This document shows, one piece after another, positions 25,531 through 34,193 of a DNA stretch of 55,483 bases. The notes under the pieces are model-generated. The model was given only the letters and a program-made list of their open reading frames with translations. It did no database searches and had not been told where the DNA came from. The stretch's first letter is position 1, and each line of letters starts with the position of its first letter. A program made the translations under genes and the position numbers. The stretch comes from Prosthecobacter sp. (lineage in GTDB: Bacteria > Verrucomicrobiota > Verrucomicrobiia > Verrucomicrobiales > Verrucomicrobiaceae), in the NCBI GenBank assembly GCA_021733925.1, contig JAIPJY010000047.1, positions 1 through 55,483 of the forward strand, in the 5' to 3' direction.

Positions 25531-26816
25531 CAAAGCGCCGCCAGCGCCGCCGCAGCCACCTCCGCCGTCTGCTCCAGGTCATCCCGGCTGTGCGCCATGC
25601 TGATGAATCCCGTCTCAAACTGGCTCGGCGCAAAGTACACCCCGTGGTCCAGGCAGTGGTGGAAGAACTTGCGGAAAGCCGCGAGATCCGAAGTCTTGGC
25701 ATCCTGCAGATTATGCACCTCCTTCTCGGTAAAGAAGAGACAGAACATGCTCCCCTTGCGATACCACCGGTAGTTCAGCCCCTTCTTTTTGAGCACCTCC
25801 AGCACCGCGTCCTCCATGATTTGCCCCAGGTTCTCCAGCAACGCATAGCCGTTCTTCTTCTCCAGCTCGCGCAACTGCGCCAGACCCGCCGCCATGGCCA
25901 CCGGGTTGCCGCTCAGCGTGCCGGCCTGATACACCGGGCCAAGCGGCGCGAGGTAATCCATGATGTCAGCACGCCCGCCAAAGGCCCCCACCGGCAGCCC
26001 CCCGCCAATCACCTTGCCGAGGCAGGTCAGATCCGGCGTGATCTTCTCCAGCTCCTGCACCCCGCCTTTGGCCAGACGGAAGCCGGTCATGACCTCATCG
26101 AAAATCAGCAGCGCACCATGCTTCGTCGTGATGTCGCGCAGCTTCTGCAGGAACCCCGGCTTCGGCAGAATGAGACCCGCATTCGCCGGATACGGCTCGA
26201 CGATGACACACGCGATCTCATGCCCCTGCTTCTCAAACAGCTCTTCCAGCGCAGCCTCGTCGTTGAACGGCAGCACGCTCGTCAGCTCCGCAAACGCCTT
26301 TGGCACCCCGGCGCTATCCGGATTCCCATGCGTCAGCGCCCCACTGCCCGCAGCGACGAGCAGGCTATCCGAATGCCCATGGTAGCAGCCGTCAAACTTC
26401 ACCAACCGGTCACGCCCCGTGAACCCACGTGCCAGACGGATCGCGGACATCGTCGCCTCCGTGCCACTGCTGACCATGCGCACTTTTTGAATGCTGGGCA
26501 CCCATTCACAAATCGTGCGCGCCATTTCAATCTCATAGAGATTCGGAATACCGAAGCTCACACCATCCTTGGCCGCATTGTGGATCGCCTCAATCACGCT
26601 GATCGGCGCATGCCCCAGAATCGCCGGCCCCCAGGTGCCAACGTAGTCGATCATGCAGCGGTCATCCACATCGTAGATGCGGCAGCCTTTGGCACGCTTC
26701 ACGAAAAAAGGGTCGCCGCCGACATTGCGAAAGGCGCGCACCGGCGAGTTCACTCCTCCGGGAATGTACTGTTTGGCGAGGTCGAAGAGCTTGGTGGAAA
26801 GGGGTCCGTTTGGCAT
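25530..26816 (-). CDS. hemL: Glutamate-1-semialdehyde 2,1-aminomutase
   Basis: 428 residues from [11 protein letters not shown]; upstream open frame is unlike the family. PLP enzyme that makes 5-aminolevulinate from glutamate-1-semialdehyde, the C5 route of heme synthesis. The PLP lysine is K268 in [13 protein letters not shown]; also [17 protein letters not shown] and AGTLSGNP. Length is normal. It supplies heme for the oxidase pathway suggested by ctaB, but the two loci are 21 kb apart. No riboswitch or recognisable regulator is seen upstream. Confidence 0.96.
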   Translation of the reverse strand: MPNGPLSTKLFDLAKQYIPGGVNSPVRAFRNVGGDPFFVKRAKGCRIYDVDDRCMIDYVGTWGPAILGHAPISVIEAIHNAAKDGVSFGIPNLYEIEMARTICEWVPSIQKVRMVSSGTEATMSAIRLARGFTGRDRLVKFDGCYHGHSDSLLVAAGSGALTHGNPDSAGVPKAFAELTSVLPFNDEAALEELFEKQGHEIACVIVEPYPANAGLILPKPGFLQKLRDITTKHGALLIFDEVMTGFRLAKGGVQELEKITPDLTCLGKVIGGGLPVGAFGGRADIMDYLAPLGPVYQAGTLSGNPVAMAAGLAQLRELEKKNGYALLENLGQIMEDAVLEVLKKKGLNYRWYRKGSMFCLFFTEKEVHNLQDAKTSDLAAFRKFFHHCLDHGVYFAPSQFETGFISMAHSRDDLEQTAEVAAAALAAL

Positions 26817-26922
26817 GGTTAGGGTGGAAAGGGATACGCGGGAGATTTTATGCGTCGAACAAAAGGTTGCCCGGAACCGTCTGAGTCGGCTATTCTCAGC
26901 CTTAACCCCGACCACCCTGCCT

Positions 26923-27648
26923 ATGAAAGCGTTCTGTTTGGTTCTCCTCGCCCTTGGCATCACGCAGGCCGCCCAGTCACAGTCGGCCACCTCTTCCCCA
27001 CGGAATCGATCCACGCTGGCCACGGTGGAGCCCGGCACCTTTGCTCTGGAAGGCATGACACCCAAGCCGATCGTGCTCAAAGTACAGATCGAAGCCCCAG
27101 TCTATCCCACCAGCAAGCTCCAGGGTGCCCTAGGCTCCTTTGCCCCCGGCACCCTCGTCACCCTGCTGGCGATGTCAGAAACGGCCTACCGCGTGCGCGG
27201 CCGCGCCCGGCACGGCGATGTCGCAGGCTGGGTGCGCATGGCCGAAGTGAAGTCCGCTGTCCCGGATCTGAATGCGAACCTCAAAAAACTCTACGAGCGC
27301 ACCAAGATGGTCGATGAGCTCATCCAGCACAAGCAGGTCGCCCTCGGCATGACCAGCCAGGAAGTACACGCCTCCATGGGCAAGCCCTCACGCAAGTCCA
27401 GCAAGATCACTGCGGCAGGCAAGGAAGAGCGGCTGGAATACGCCGTCTATGATCAGGTCCCGCAGACCAGCACCGGGGTCAATGCCTTCGGCCAGATCGT
27501 GCAGACAGTCGTCTACATCCGCGTGGAAGTCGGCACCCTGAGCCTCGCCTTCAAAGACAACGTCGTCTCCGAAATCACCGAGACCAAGGGCAATCCCCTC
27601 GGCGGCGGCGGTGCCATCACCGTCCCACCACCCGTGGGCGGCTTCTGA
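26923..27648 (+). CDS. Secreted SH3-like domain protein
   Basis: 241 residues from [16 protein letters not shown] (signal peptide 1-18 or so). The region 45-105 resembles a bacterial SH3 domain ([24 protein letters not shown] and AGWVRMAEV). The C-terminal half (125-225) looks like a SmpA/OmlA-type segment: [20 protein letters not shown] and a beta-rich end NVVSEITE. The last residues are Gly/Pro-rich. The role is probably envelope-related. It is divergent from hemL, with a 106 bp gap. Confidence 0.75.
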   Translation: MKAFCLVLLALGITQAAQSQSATSSPRNRSTLATVEPGTFALEGMTPKPIVLKVQIEAPVYPTSKLQGALGSFAPGTLVTLLAMSETAYRVRGRARHGDVAGWVRMAEVKSAVPDLNANLKKLYERTKMVDELIQHKQVALGMTSQEVHASMGKPSRKSSKITAAGKEERLEYAVYDQVPQTSTGVNAFGQIVQTVVYIRVEVGTLSLAFKDNVVSEITETKGNPLGGGGAITVPPPVGGF

Positions 27649-27655
27649 CAGTAGC

Positions 27656-27674
27656 CATCTCGCTCCGCGAGATG
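27656..27674. terminator. Hairpin after the SH3-like gene
   Basis: Perfect stem CATCTCGC / GCGAGATG with a 3 nt loop, 7 bp after the stop. No T-tract follows, so it may be a weak terminator or an mRNA-stabilising hairpin. Confidence 0.45.
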
Positions 27675-27724
27675 AGCCCAGCGCCCACGCCACTGGGTGC
27701 TTTCCCACGCTTCGAGCCCCTATC

Positions 27725-27937
27725 CTCCCGAATAACGCTCCCGGCAATTCTGAGTACGTAGTTCGGGCTTTAGCCCGTTCCAGAATCCCCACTTCACCCC
27801 AGATCTGAAACCAGCCAGAGCACGTTTTGTAGTCCCGGCTTTAGCCGGAATCTGGGAAGCTTAGTTTGTGCAAACGGCTGCCAAATAAACTCCCCCTGTG
27901 ACCCTCCGTTCCACAATCCAGCCGCCTTGAGTTCAGG
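27725..27937 (+). repeat. Long direct repeat, copy 1 (left of gluQ)
   Basis: About 210 bp that align from CTCCCGAATAAC to ATCCAGCC-x-CCTTGA with 28976-29251. It includes CTGAGTACGTAGTT, a hairpin GGGCTTTAGCCC, and a second hairpin CCGGCTTTAGCCGG. Both copies are direct and flank gluQ at 28 bp and 167 bp. The remainder of the 317 bp spacer contains the hairpin above and GAATGACGAA-type units (27940-27980), which also supply the last codons of gluQ. Confidence 0.88.
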
Positions 27938-27965
27938 CAATTCGCCATTCGTCATTCGGATTGAC

Positions 27966-28808
27966 TCATTCGTCATTCCGCCCCACCACCTCCCTCACCC
28001 TCTCCGGCGTCCACCCCGCCGCACGAAGGCTGCGCAATGACCGCGCATCATCCCGCTTCGCCAGCCGCTTCCCACTTTCATCCGTGATCAGCCCATGGTG
28101 CCGCCACTGCGGCACCGGCAGCCCCAGCAGCGCCTGCAGCAGCCGGTGCAGATGCGTCGCCTCCAGCAGATCCTCCCCCCGCGTCACCAGCGTGATGCCC
28201 TGCAGCGCGTCATCCACCACCACCGCCAGATGGTAGCTCGCCGGCGTGTCCTTGCGCGCCAGCACCACATCCCCAAACACCCCGGGCTGCGCCTTGAAAA
28301 CCCCACGCCCACGGTCCGTCCACTCCAAGCCCCCTTCGACAAGCCCCACCGCCTTCGCCACATCCAGCCGCAGCGCATACGACTCCCCTGCCGCCATGCG
28401 TTGCGCACGCTCACCCGCATCGCGATTCCGGCACGTCCCCGGGTACAGCGGCCCGTCCGGCCCCTGCGGCGCATTCCCCGCCCGCGCGATCTCCTCCTGA
28501 ATCTCACGCCGTGTGCAAAAACACGGATACAGCACCCCCAGGTCCTCCAGCTTCCCCAAAGCCACGCGATAGTCCTCAAAGTGATCCGACTGCCGCCGCA
28601 CCGGCTGCTCCCACTCCAATCCCAGCCACGCCAGATCCTCAAAAATCGCCTCCTCATACTCCGGTCGCGCCCGCGTTCCGTCGATGTCCTCCAGCCGCAC
28701 CAAAAACCTCCCGCCCGCCGCCTGCTCCTGCGCAAACAACGCCGCATACGCATGCCCCAGATGCAGCCATCCGGTGGGACTTGGGGCGAATCGTGTGACT
28801 TCAGGCAT
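27966..28808 (-). CDS. gluQ: Glutamyl-Q tRNA(Asp) synthetase
   Basis: 280 residues from MPEVTRFAPS; the upstream open frame is not family-like. A shortened GluRS without the anticodon-binding domain that attaches glutamate to queuosine in tRNA(Asp). HIGH-type motif is HLGH (16-19) and the KMSKS-type motif is KRLAKR. The zinc-binding-like region is CFCTRREI with CRNRD. The final residues RNDE and the stop are encoded by a GAATGACGAATGA repeat unit. The gene lies between two long direct repeats. Confidence 0.94.
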   Translation of the reverse strand: MPEVTRFAPSPTGWLHLGHAYAALFAQEQAAGGRFLVRLEDIDGTRARPEYEEAIFEDLAWLGLEWEQPVRRQSDHFEDYRVALGKLEDLGVLYPCFCTRREIQEEIARAGNAPQGPDGPLYPGTCRNRDAGERAQRMAAGESYALRLDVAKAVGLVEGGLEWTDRGRGVFKAQPGVFGDVVLARKDTPASYHLAVVVDDALQGITLVTRGEDLLEATHLHRLLQALLGLPVPQWRHHGLITDESGKRLAKRDDARSLRSLRAAGWTPERVREVVGRNDE

Positions 28809-28975
28809 GGAAATCAAATTGTCACAACCCGCACCTCTTGGCCTCTTTTTTTGCACAGCTCGACATCTGATCCAAAACATTTTCCAGAAAGCGATTGAGC
28901 CCTCCACCGCCGTGTCGTCTGAAAGTCATAGAGACCTTCAACACTGCCACAGAGAGTGCAGAGCTTACGTTGCCT

Positions 28976-29251
28976 CTCCCGAATAACATATCATCAGCTC
29001 CTCTGAGTACGTAGTTGATGCGCTTCGCTTCCCTTCGGGCTCACTTCGTTCGTCTGTCTCGCTTCGCTCGGCTCGGGCTTTAGCCCGTTCTGGAAGCCCC
29101 GCATCTCCCCAAACCTAAAACCAGCCAGCGCATGTTTTGTAGTCCCGGCTTCAGCCGGAATCTGGAAGCTCAGTTCGTGCAAACCGCTCCCGAATAAACT
29201 CCCCAGTGACTCTCCCTCTCCCTCTCACTATCCAGCCACCTTGAATTCTGG
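28976..29251 (+). repeat. Long direct repeat, copy 2 (right of gluQ)
   Basis: Matches 27725-27937 but has an extra 56 bp block (a CGCTTCGCTTCCCTTCGGGC-type stretch) inserted between CTGAGTACGTAGTT and CGGGCTTTAGCCCG. The shared tail continues through CCGGCTTCAGCCGGAATCTGG and AATAAACTCCCC. It lies in the 529 bp spacer between gluQ and the Nif3-like gene; the bases 28809-28975 show nothing I can name. Confidence 0.85.
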
Positions 29252-29337
29252 TGCTCTGCGGCAAACCGAACATCACCAAACTCGCCATCCCGGAAATGAG
29301 TTTTGCGAATCACTACAAACCACCCAAACTAACCCCC

Positions 29338-30093
29338 ATGAATCTCGCCGACCTCGTCTCCCACCTCGACACCGAACTGCGCATCGCAGAGATCGCCGAC
29401 TACTCCAACGCCCTCAACGGCCTCCAGCTCGAAAACCGCACAGGCAAAGTCACCAAGATCGTCGCCGCCGTGGATGCCACCCTGCCCGTGATGAAAAAAG
29501 CCATCGCCGCAGGTGCCGATTTGCTCATCGTCCACCACGGCCTCTTCTGGACCGGCCTCCAAACCTGGACCGGCCCCGTCTTCCAAAAAATCAAAGTCGC
29601 CTTGGATGCCGGCCTCGCCGTTTACAGCTCCCACCTCCCGCTCGATTTCCACCCCACCCTCGGCAACGACGCCGTCCTCGCCCGCGCCCTCGGCTTCGAA
29701 CCCTCCGGCAATTTCATGAAGACCAAGGGTTCCGAAAACGGTGCCAAAATCGAAACCGAAATCGACCGCGATGAACTCGTGCAGCGCCTCGCCACTGCCA
29801 CCGGCGCCCGCGTCCACCTCTGCCCCGGCGGGCCCACCACCTGCCGCAAAATCGGCATCATGACCGGCGGCGCAGGATCCGAAGTCGCCACCGTCGCCAA
29901 GGCCGGTATCGACACCTTCATCACCGGCGAAGGCCCCCACTGGAGCTACACCCTCGCCGAAGAAATCGGCGTCAATCTCATCTACGGCGGCCACTACGCC
30001 ACCGAGACCTTCGGCGTCAAAGCTCTCTCCGCCTACATCGAAACGAAGTTCGGCATCCCTTGGGAATTTGTGGATCATCCCACCGGTTTGTGA
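29338..30093 (+). CDS. Nif3-like dinuclear metal center protein
   Basis: 251 residues from MNLADLVSHLDTE; an ATG 42 bp upstream is less family-like. Metal-binding pattern: LLIVHHGLFWTG (HH), VYSSHLPLDFHP (H and D), and near the end GGHYATETFGV (H and E). NIF3/YbgI proteins form toroidal hexamers with two metal ions; the substrate is not settled. It leads a three-gene unit with a VanW-type gene and a glycosylase gene. Confidence 0.9.
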   Translation: MNLADLVSHLDTELRIAEIADYSNALNGLQLENRTGKVTKIVAAVDATLPVMKKAIAAGADLLIVHHGLFWTGLQTWTGPVFQKIKVALDAGLAVYSSHLPLDFHPTLGNDAVLARALGFEPSGNFMKTKGSENGAKIETEIDRDELVQRLATATGARVHLCPGGPTTCRKIGIMTGGAGSEVATVAKAGIDTFITGEGPHWSYTLAEEIGVNLIYGGHYATETFGVKALSAYIETKFGIPWEFVDHPTGL

Positions 30094-30105
30094 GAAACTT
30101 CGGCC

Positions 30106-30849
30106 ATGAATGCCGCAGCCGTCCATCCGCCTCTGCATGCACATCCTGAGCCGACACGCTGGACCACGCTGGTGTTTCTCGCCAAAGCGAAAGTCCACCA
30201 GTTGCGCCGCAGCATCAAAAACCGTCGCGACGGCATCCAACCACACGCGAAGAGCCACACACTGGCAGATCTGCCCGTCGTAGCGCAGTGGCAGTCTGAT
30301 CTTCGACGTGGTGAGTACACCTCCCCGCGTGAAAAAGAACTCCAGGAGGGCAAAGTCCAAAATCTGCGCGTGGCCGCGACCATGCTGCATGGCGTCGAAG
30401 TACCTGCAGGTGAAGTCTGGAGCTTCTGGATGCATCTCGGCCGCATCACCCGCCGCAAAGGTTATGCCGAAGGCCGCGAACTCCGCGAAGGCTGTCTCAT
30501 CCCTCAGATCGGCGGCGGTCTGTGCCAGCTCTCCGGCGCCATTTACAATGCCGCTCTCGAGGCCGGGTTGGAAATCGTCGAACGCCATGCCCATACCAAT
30601 TCATCCGTCGGCTCCCTCGCGCGCATCGGCCGGGATGCGACCGTGTTTTGGAACTACGTCGATCTGCGCATGCGTGCGCGCCTGCCCTGGCGCATGGAAG
30701 TCGTCGTGACCGACACCCAGCTTCAAGTGCGCATCCGCTGCTCGGAAAAACTGCCCCGGGGTCCCATCGAACCCGCCGAGCCCTCCCCGGCCACGCCGTT
30801 GAACTCATGCGCCACCTGCGGCATCGGCTCCTGCTTCCGCAGTGAGTGA
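30106..30849 (+). CDS. VanW family protein
   Basis: 247 residues. The VanW domain is clear: NLRVAATMLHGVEVPAGEVW, RITRRKGYAEGRELREG, IGGGLCQLSGAIYNAALEAG and IVERHAHT. VanW is named from vancomycin gene clusters, but its function is unknown; no van genes are near. The C-terminus has a CATCGIGSC cysteine cluster (three Cys), possibly metal-binding, which is not typical of the core family. It starts 12 bp after the Nif3-like gene. Confidence 0.9.
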   Translation: MNAAAVHPPLHAHPEPTRWTTLVFLAKAKVHQLRRSIKNRRDGIQPHAKSHTLADLPVVAQWQSDLRRGEYTSPREKELQEGKVQNLRVAATMLHGVEVPAGEVWSFWMHLGRITRRKGYAEGRELREGCLIPQIGGGLCQLSGAIYNAALEAGLEIVERHAHTNSSVGSLARIGRDATVFWNYVDLRMRARLPWRMEVVVTDTQLQVRIRCSEKLPRGPIEPAEPSPATPLNSCATCGIGSCFRSE

Positions 30850-30857
30850 CCCCCGGC

Positions 30858-31472
30858 ATGCCCTATCTCGGGACAGCATTCTTCGAGCGCGACGTCCTCA
30901 CCGTCGCCCGTGACCTCATCGGCGTGGAACTCGTCTGGAAAGGCTGCGCCGGCATCATCGTCGAAACCGAAGCCTACTCCGTCGAAGGCGACCTCGCCGC
31001 CCACACCGCCACCCGCCCCAGCGCCCGCGAGTTCGTCAAAAAGCAGCCGCCCGGCACCGCCTACGTCTATTTCAACTACGGCATGTACTGGCTCTTCAAC
31101 CTCCTCGTCAAAGGCGGTTCCCAGGACGGCCTCATCCTCATCCGCGCCCTCGAGCCCACCTGCGGCATCCCGCAAATGCAGCAGCGCCGCCACCGCGAAA
31201 AACTCCACGAACTCTGCTCCGGCCCCGGCAAGCTCGCCCTCGCTCTGGGCATCGACGGCACCCATCACGGTCTCCCCATGGCAGGCAAAGGCCGCCCCGC
31301 AGGCTGCGGCCTCCTCCAGCCCACCTCCGCCCCCTACGAAGTCGTCACCGACATCCGCGTCGGCATCAGCCAGGCCGTCGATTTCCCCTGGCGCTTCCTC
31401 TCCCGCCACAGCCCCCACCTCAGCGTCAAGCACGGCAAAGTGAAACTGCCTGCAAAGAAAAGCCTCAGTTAA
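30858..31472 (+). CDS. DNA-3-methyladenine glycosylase (AAG/MPG type)
   Basis: 204 residues from MPYLGTAFFERDV; a GTG at 30846 overlapping the vanW stop is also possible. It removes alkylated purines from DNA by cutting the N-glycosidic bond. The catalytic block IVETEAYSVEGDLAAH has the key Glu (E38) and Tyr (Y40). Also YFNYGMYWLFNLLV and CSGPGKLALALGI are typical. Normal length. The unit ends here, followed by a 536 bp spacer holding only repeat R5. Confidence 0.93.
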   Translation: MPYLGTAFFERDVLTVARDLIGVELVWKGCAGIIVETEAYSVEGDLAAHTATRPSAREFVKKQPPGTAYVYFNYGMYWLFNLLVKGGSQDGLILIRALEPTCGIPQMQQRRHREKLHELCSGPGKLALALGIDGTHHGLPMAGKGRPAGCGLLQPTSAPYEVVTDIRVGISQAVDFPWRFLSRHSPHLSVKHGKVKLPAKKSLS

Positions 31473-31768
31473 ATCCCTGCGGACACCTCCACCCCTTGCC
31501 AGCCTGTGGGCCAACGGCCCTGGGTCACACATGAAGACTCTCTTCCTGCTCAACGTCGCGCTCTGAAGGAGCGCAGGAGACGGGACGAGCACAATCCCAC
31601 CCCATTCAACGGCCCGCCCCACCAGCGTTAGGCATGCAAGCACCCATCAAAAGCTGTCCTCAAGCCTCCGTCGGTCGTCTCTACGCGTGTATCCAAAAAT
31701 GAGTTTTGCAAAACGCTCTACCTCATCGTCCCGAACGTCCTTGGTGCAAGCCGCGATCTTCCACCCTT

Positions 31769-31935
31769 CCACTCCGCAACACACCAGCCCTGAAGGGGCT
31801 GTGTAATATAGCCCAGGGTTAGCCGAGCCTCAGCGAGGCAACCCTGGGTTTTCGCCATCAAATCCGGAAAGCAAACCCACGACTTCGCCACATGCTACGC
31901 CTGCCAGCAGTGCCTTCAAAGAGCTCCGCCGCGCA
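31769..31935 (+). repeat. Dispersed intergenic repeat, copy R5
   Basis: Copy of the R family with hairpin AGCCC-TGAA-GGGGCT, second stem CCCAGGGTT…AACCCTGGG, and tail GGAAAGCAAACCCA / GCCAGCAGTGCC / CTCCGCC. It lies between two convergent genes. The remaining spacer (31473-31768) has a short GCTCTGAAGGAGCGC hairpin and nothing else I can support. Confidence 0.86.
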
Positions 31936-32008
31936 TCATCGCCCACAGCATCCGATCCCCCTGAAAGGACACGATCACTCCGGTGGATTTCCCACAGACC
32001 TCTGACGC

Positions 32009-32230
32009 CTACACAAAACCACCCCCGAGGAACAACCGCAGCGCCGCGACCACGGCGACGGCGATGTTGATCGTCAGGCCGATTTTGCGCTGGCAAAACG
32101 AACCAAAGATAATGCCGACCACGCAGCCAGCCAGCACAGCCCATTGCAGCCACCCGAGCAGCGGGATGAGCCCAGGAATCAGCAGGACCGCACACACCAG
32201 CCCGATAATAACAGAGAGGATTTGCATCAT
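32009..32230 (-). CDS. Small hydrophobic membrane protein
   Basis: 73 residues from MMQILSVIIGLV; upstream sequence in this frame is not membrane-like. Two or three hydrophobic segments (about 3-40 and 52-70), with a polar CQRKIG turn between. It resembles small GlsB/YeaQ/YmgE-like or YqaE-like membrane proteins only in size. The stop is 73 bp to the right of repeat R5. Function unknown. Confidence 0.65.
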   Translation of the reverse strand: MMQILSVIIGLVCAVLLIPGLIPLLGWLQWAVLAGCVVGIIFGSFCQRKIGLTINIAVAVVAALRLFLGGGFV

Positions 32231-32298
32231 GGCTCCACAGAACACCACCTGCCGGTGAACACCACTGCAATTCTCCATTGCCATTGTAAAGCCGCGCC

Positions 32299-32326
32299 TT
32301 GCATTCAGGCGCGAACGCAGTACGAT
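32299..32326 (+). promoter_or_regulatory. Putative sigma-70-type promoter of tRNA-Ser
   Basis: TTGCAT (32299-32304), 16 bp, TACGAT (32321-32326), ending 19 bp before the tRNA. Each box has one or two mismatches to consensus. Confidence 0.5.
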
Positions 32327-32345
32327 CCCGCCTCGCAAAATGAAA

Positions 32346-32435
32346 GGAGAGGTGGCTGAGTGGTTGAAGGCACCTGACTCGAAATCAGACGTTGTCGTAA
32401 GGCAACCGTGGGTTCAAATCCCACCCTCTCCGCCA
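32346..32435 (+). tRNA. tRNA-Ser (anticodon CGA)
   Basis: Acceptor stem GGAGAGG (32346-32352) pairs with CCTCTCC (32425-32431), followed by G and an encoded CCA. The anticodon stem-loop is CTGA-CTCGAAA-TCAG with anticodon CGA at 32380-32382, reading UCG. The long variable arm (about 20 nt) is class II, as expected for Ser. T-arm loop contains GTTCAAAT. Its 3' end is duplicated at 35611. Confidence 0.96.
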
Positions 32436-32462
32436 TTTTTGCCTCCCCAAGGAGGCAAAAAT
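32435..32462 (+). terminator. Hairpin directly after tRNA-Ser
   Basis: Perfect 12 bp stem (ATTTTTGCCTCC with its complement) and loop CCAA; it starts with the A of the CCA end. It likely ends tRNA transcription. A copy with a different stem (TTTTCGCCGC with its complement, loop TCAA) is at 35624-35647, followed by the same downstream bases. Confidence 0.7.
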
Positions 32463-32861
32463 GCCCTCCGTAGCTCGCAGAGCACAAGACGCCCCCCTTC
32501 CTCCAAGTTTAAAAGGACTTTGCCTTCTTCTGCCTCATTGCCCGGATTGAGGCACCATGTTCTATGTTTACTTCTGCGCAACCTAGCTTACTTTGTTCGC
32601 TGGCGGAGGGCTTAAGTGAAGCCAGCGTAAACCTGCGAGGGATGGGACTCCCGGCACTGTCAAAATTTGGGAGTCCCCCCAGCAATGCTGGGGGGTTTGC
32701 CTTCATAAATAAAGCGGCCTGACTTGGGAGAAACAGATTTCCCAGAGGCAGCCGCCACCTGACAAGCACGTTGCCACCTGCGCAAAGAAGAGCACTCCAT
32801 GAAGGTCGTCGGTTTACACTCATCAGGACGAAGAATCCACGCTTTGCTTCGTCGAGAACGA

Positions 32862-33302
32862 TTACTCCTCTACCTGAATCGTGATTACTGTGGATTCTGT
32901 GCTGATTCTCGCTGCACGACCGTCTTTCGCCAATAGTTTTATCTGAGTTCTGGCAGTATCGGAAGCAACAGTTTTGAAGCCGCATTTAATGAGCCATTCT
33001 TCACTCCGATCAACCATTAGTGGGTCAATTTTCTCTACATCGATGCGTAGAATGTTAGAACTTTTGCCAGTGGGTTCGCCTGTTGTGTAAAAGTAGCGAC
33101 GTGTTCCCACTACAGCGCTCTCAGGGAAGTTACGAACAGCTCCGCTAGTCAGCAAAAATTCATCAATCAAGTGTCCACGCCGAAGCTCTTTGGTCGAGTC
33201 GATAAAGAAAACTGAATAGCAGTAAAGCGCGATGCCCCCAACTCCGGCAATCACACAAACCAACATCAGCGCAAACAATACTTTCCGCATAAATCGAAGC
33301 AT
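32862..33302 (-). CDS. Hypothetical membrane-anchored protein, possible immunity protein
   Basis: 146 residues from MLRFMRKVLFALML (an internal ATG at residue 5 is also possible). One N-terminal membrane segment (about 7-31) and a soluble domain with GHLIDEFLLTSGAVRNFPE and EWLIKCGFKTVASDT. No family recognised. It is 36 bp downstream of the RHS-tip gene on the same strand. Size, membrane anchor and position are those of many toxin immunity genes, but this is inference. Confidence 0.65.
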   Translation of the reverse strand: MLRFMRKVLFALMLVCVIAGVGGIALYCYSVFFIDSTKELRRGHLIDEFLLTSGAVRNFPESAVVGTRRYFYTTGEPTGKSSNILRIDVEKIDPLMVDRSEEWLIKCGFKTVASDTARTQIKLLAKDGRAARISTESTVITIQVEE

Positions 33303-33338
33303 TAAATCAGTTGTTTGAGACTAGCTACGAGTTGGGAA

Positions 33339-34169
33339 TCAACCATCGGTCTCACGCCTCCAATCATCCCAAGTAGTGCCTTTGGCGGCCTCTTTGATTG
33401 TACTGAGTTGCTTGGGCCAACTGTTGTCCTTATCTTTACACGGGCTGCAATCGTGCTGGATTGGAGTAGTTGTCATGTTTTTTCTGAGACTTCCGTCAGT
33501 TCCATATGCAAAATCCCAAACCTTGATTGATTCAGGCGTTCCCACGGCTCGGCACATTAGCTTCACGGTTCGCTGGGTCATACCCTCAGCGACCATGTAG
33601 AAGGCGATCAAATCAGACACTAGGTCTTCCTCAGAGAAGCCCGATGATTGGCCCAAGTTTGATTGCGAGGTCTCGAACCTCCGAGAGACGTCCATCCATA
33701 TTGCAAGCCCTGCTGATTTCTTATCCGCAGCATTGCTCACAAAATACATGCCTCCACCAAATGGCACTCTGAAGCCCCAGCGCCCCTGCTCTTGAACAGC
33801 CCATACTGAAAAGCCTTGCCTCCCCCTTGATCGAACTCCATGCGGGGCAAGTCCACCATGTTGCAGTTGCTGCCAAAGTGACCGAGGCGCTTCAGGAGTA
33901 GCATGACTCCAGTCAATCCAGCCACACTTGCAGCTATACTCTAGTCGACCACTTTCAACGTCAGATCGGCCCGACAAGCCCAATACATCGACACGATTCA
34001 CAGAATCGTTGCTGACAAAACCATACAGATTCAATCCTCCTGCTTCTTCAATGGGATCGCGAGAAAGCCACCTGCCAGATGATGGGTTATAGTAAGCGGA
34101 AGCGTCAGATACAGACAAGATGCATCCAAGAAGGGCAATAAGTCGGAGACAGATGAAGAGACTTTTCAT
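33339..34169 (-). CDS. Sec-exported RHS-tip protein with unknown C-terminal domain
   Basis: 276 residues. Signal peptide 1-25 (cleavage ASA-Y). Residues 26-65 are exactly the conserved end of the RHS core: [35 protein letters not shown]. There is no RHS barrel. Residues 66-276 are a cysteine-containing domain with [32 protein letters not shown] and IKVWDFAYG. The CGWIDWSHA part recalls DUF4056-like domains, but I am not sure. In RHS proteins this position holds the variable toxin tip. It sits 24 bp after the transglutaminase-like gene. Confidence 0.82.
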   Translation of the reverse strand: MKSLFICLRLIALLGCILSVSDASAYYNPSSGRWLSRDPIEEAGGLNLYGFVSNDSVNRVDVLGLSGRSDVESGRLEYSCKCGWIDWSHATPEAPRSLWQQLQHGGLAPHGVRSRGRQGFSVWAVQEQGRWGFRVPFGGGMYFVSNAADKKSAGLAIWMDVSRRFETSQSNLGQSSGFSEEDLVSDLIAFYMVAEGMTQRTVKLMCRAVGTPESIKVWDFAYGTDGSLRKNMTTTPIQHDCSPCKDKDNSWPKQLSTIKEAAKGTTWDDWRRETDG

Positions 34170-34193
34170 GGGATTAAAAAGAGGAGGGGGGCG

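Noticed and set aside
28809-29337. Additional gene between gluQ and the Nif3-like gene
   Set aside because: Frames present are short, run through the long direct repeat, and have no family resemblance.
32509-32985. 158-residue minus-strand frame in the tRNA-Ser island
   Set aside because: Overlaps the 146-residue gene, spans strong hairpins and has no start context; likely repeat-derived.
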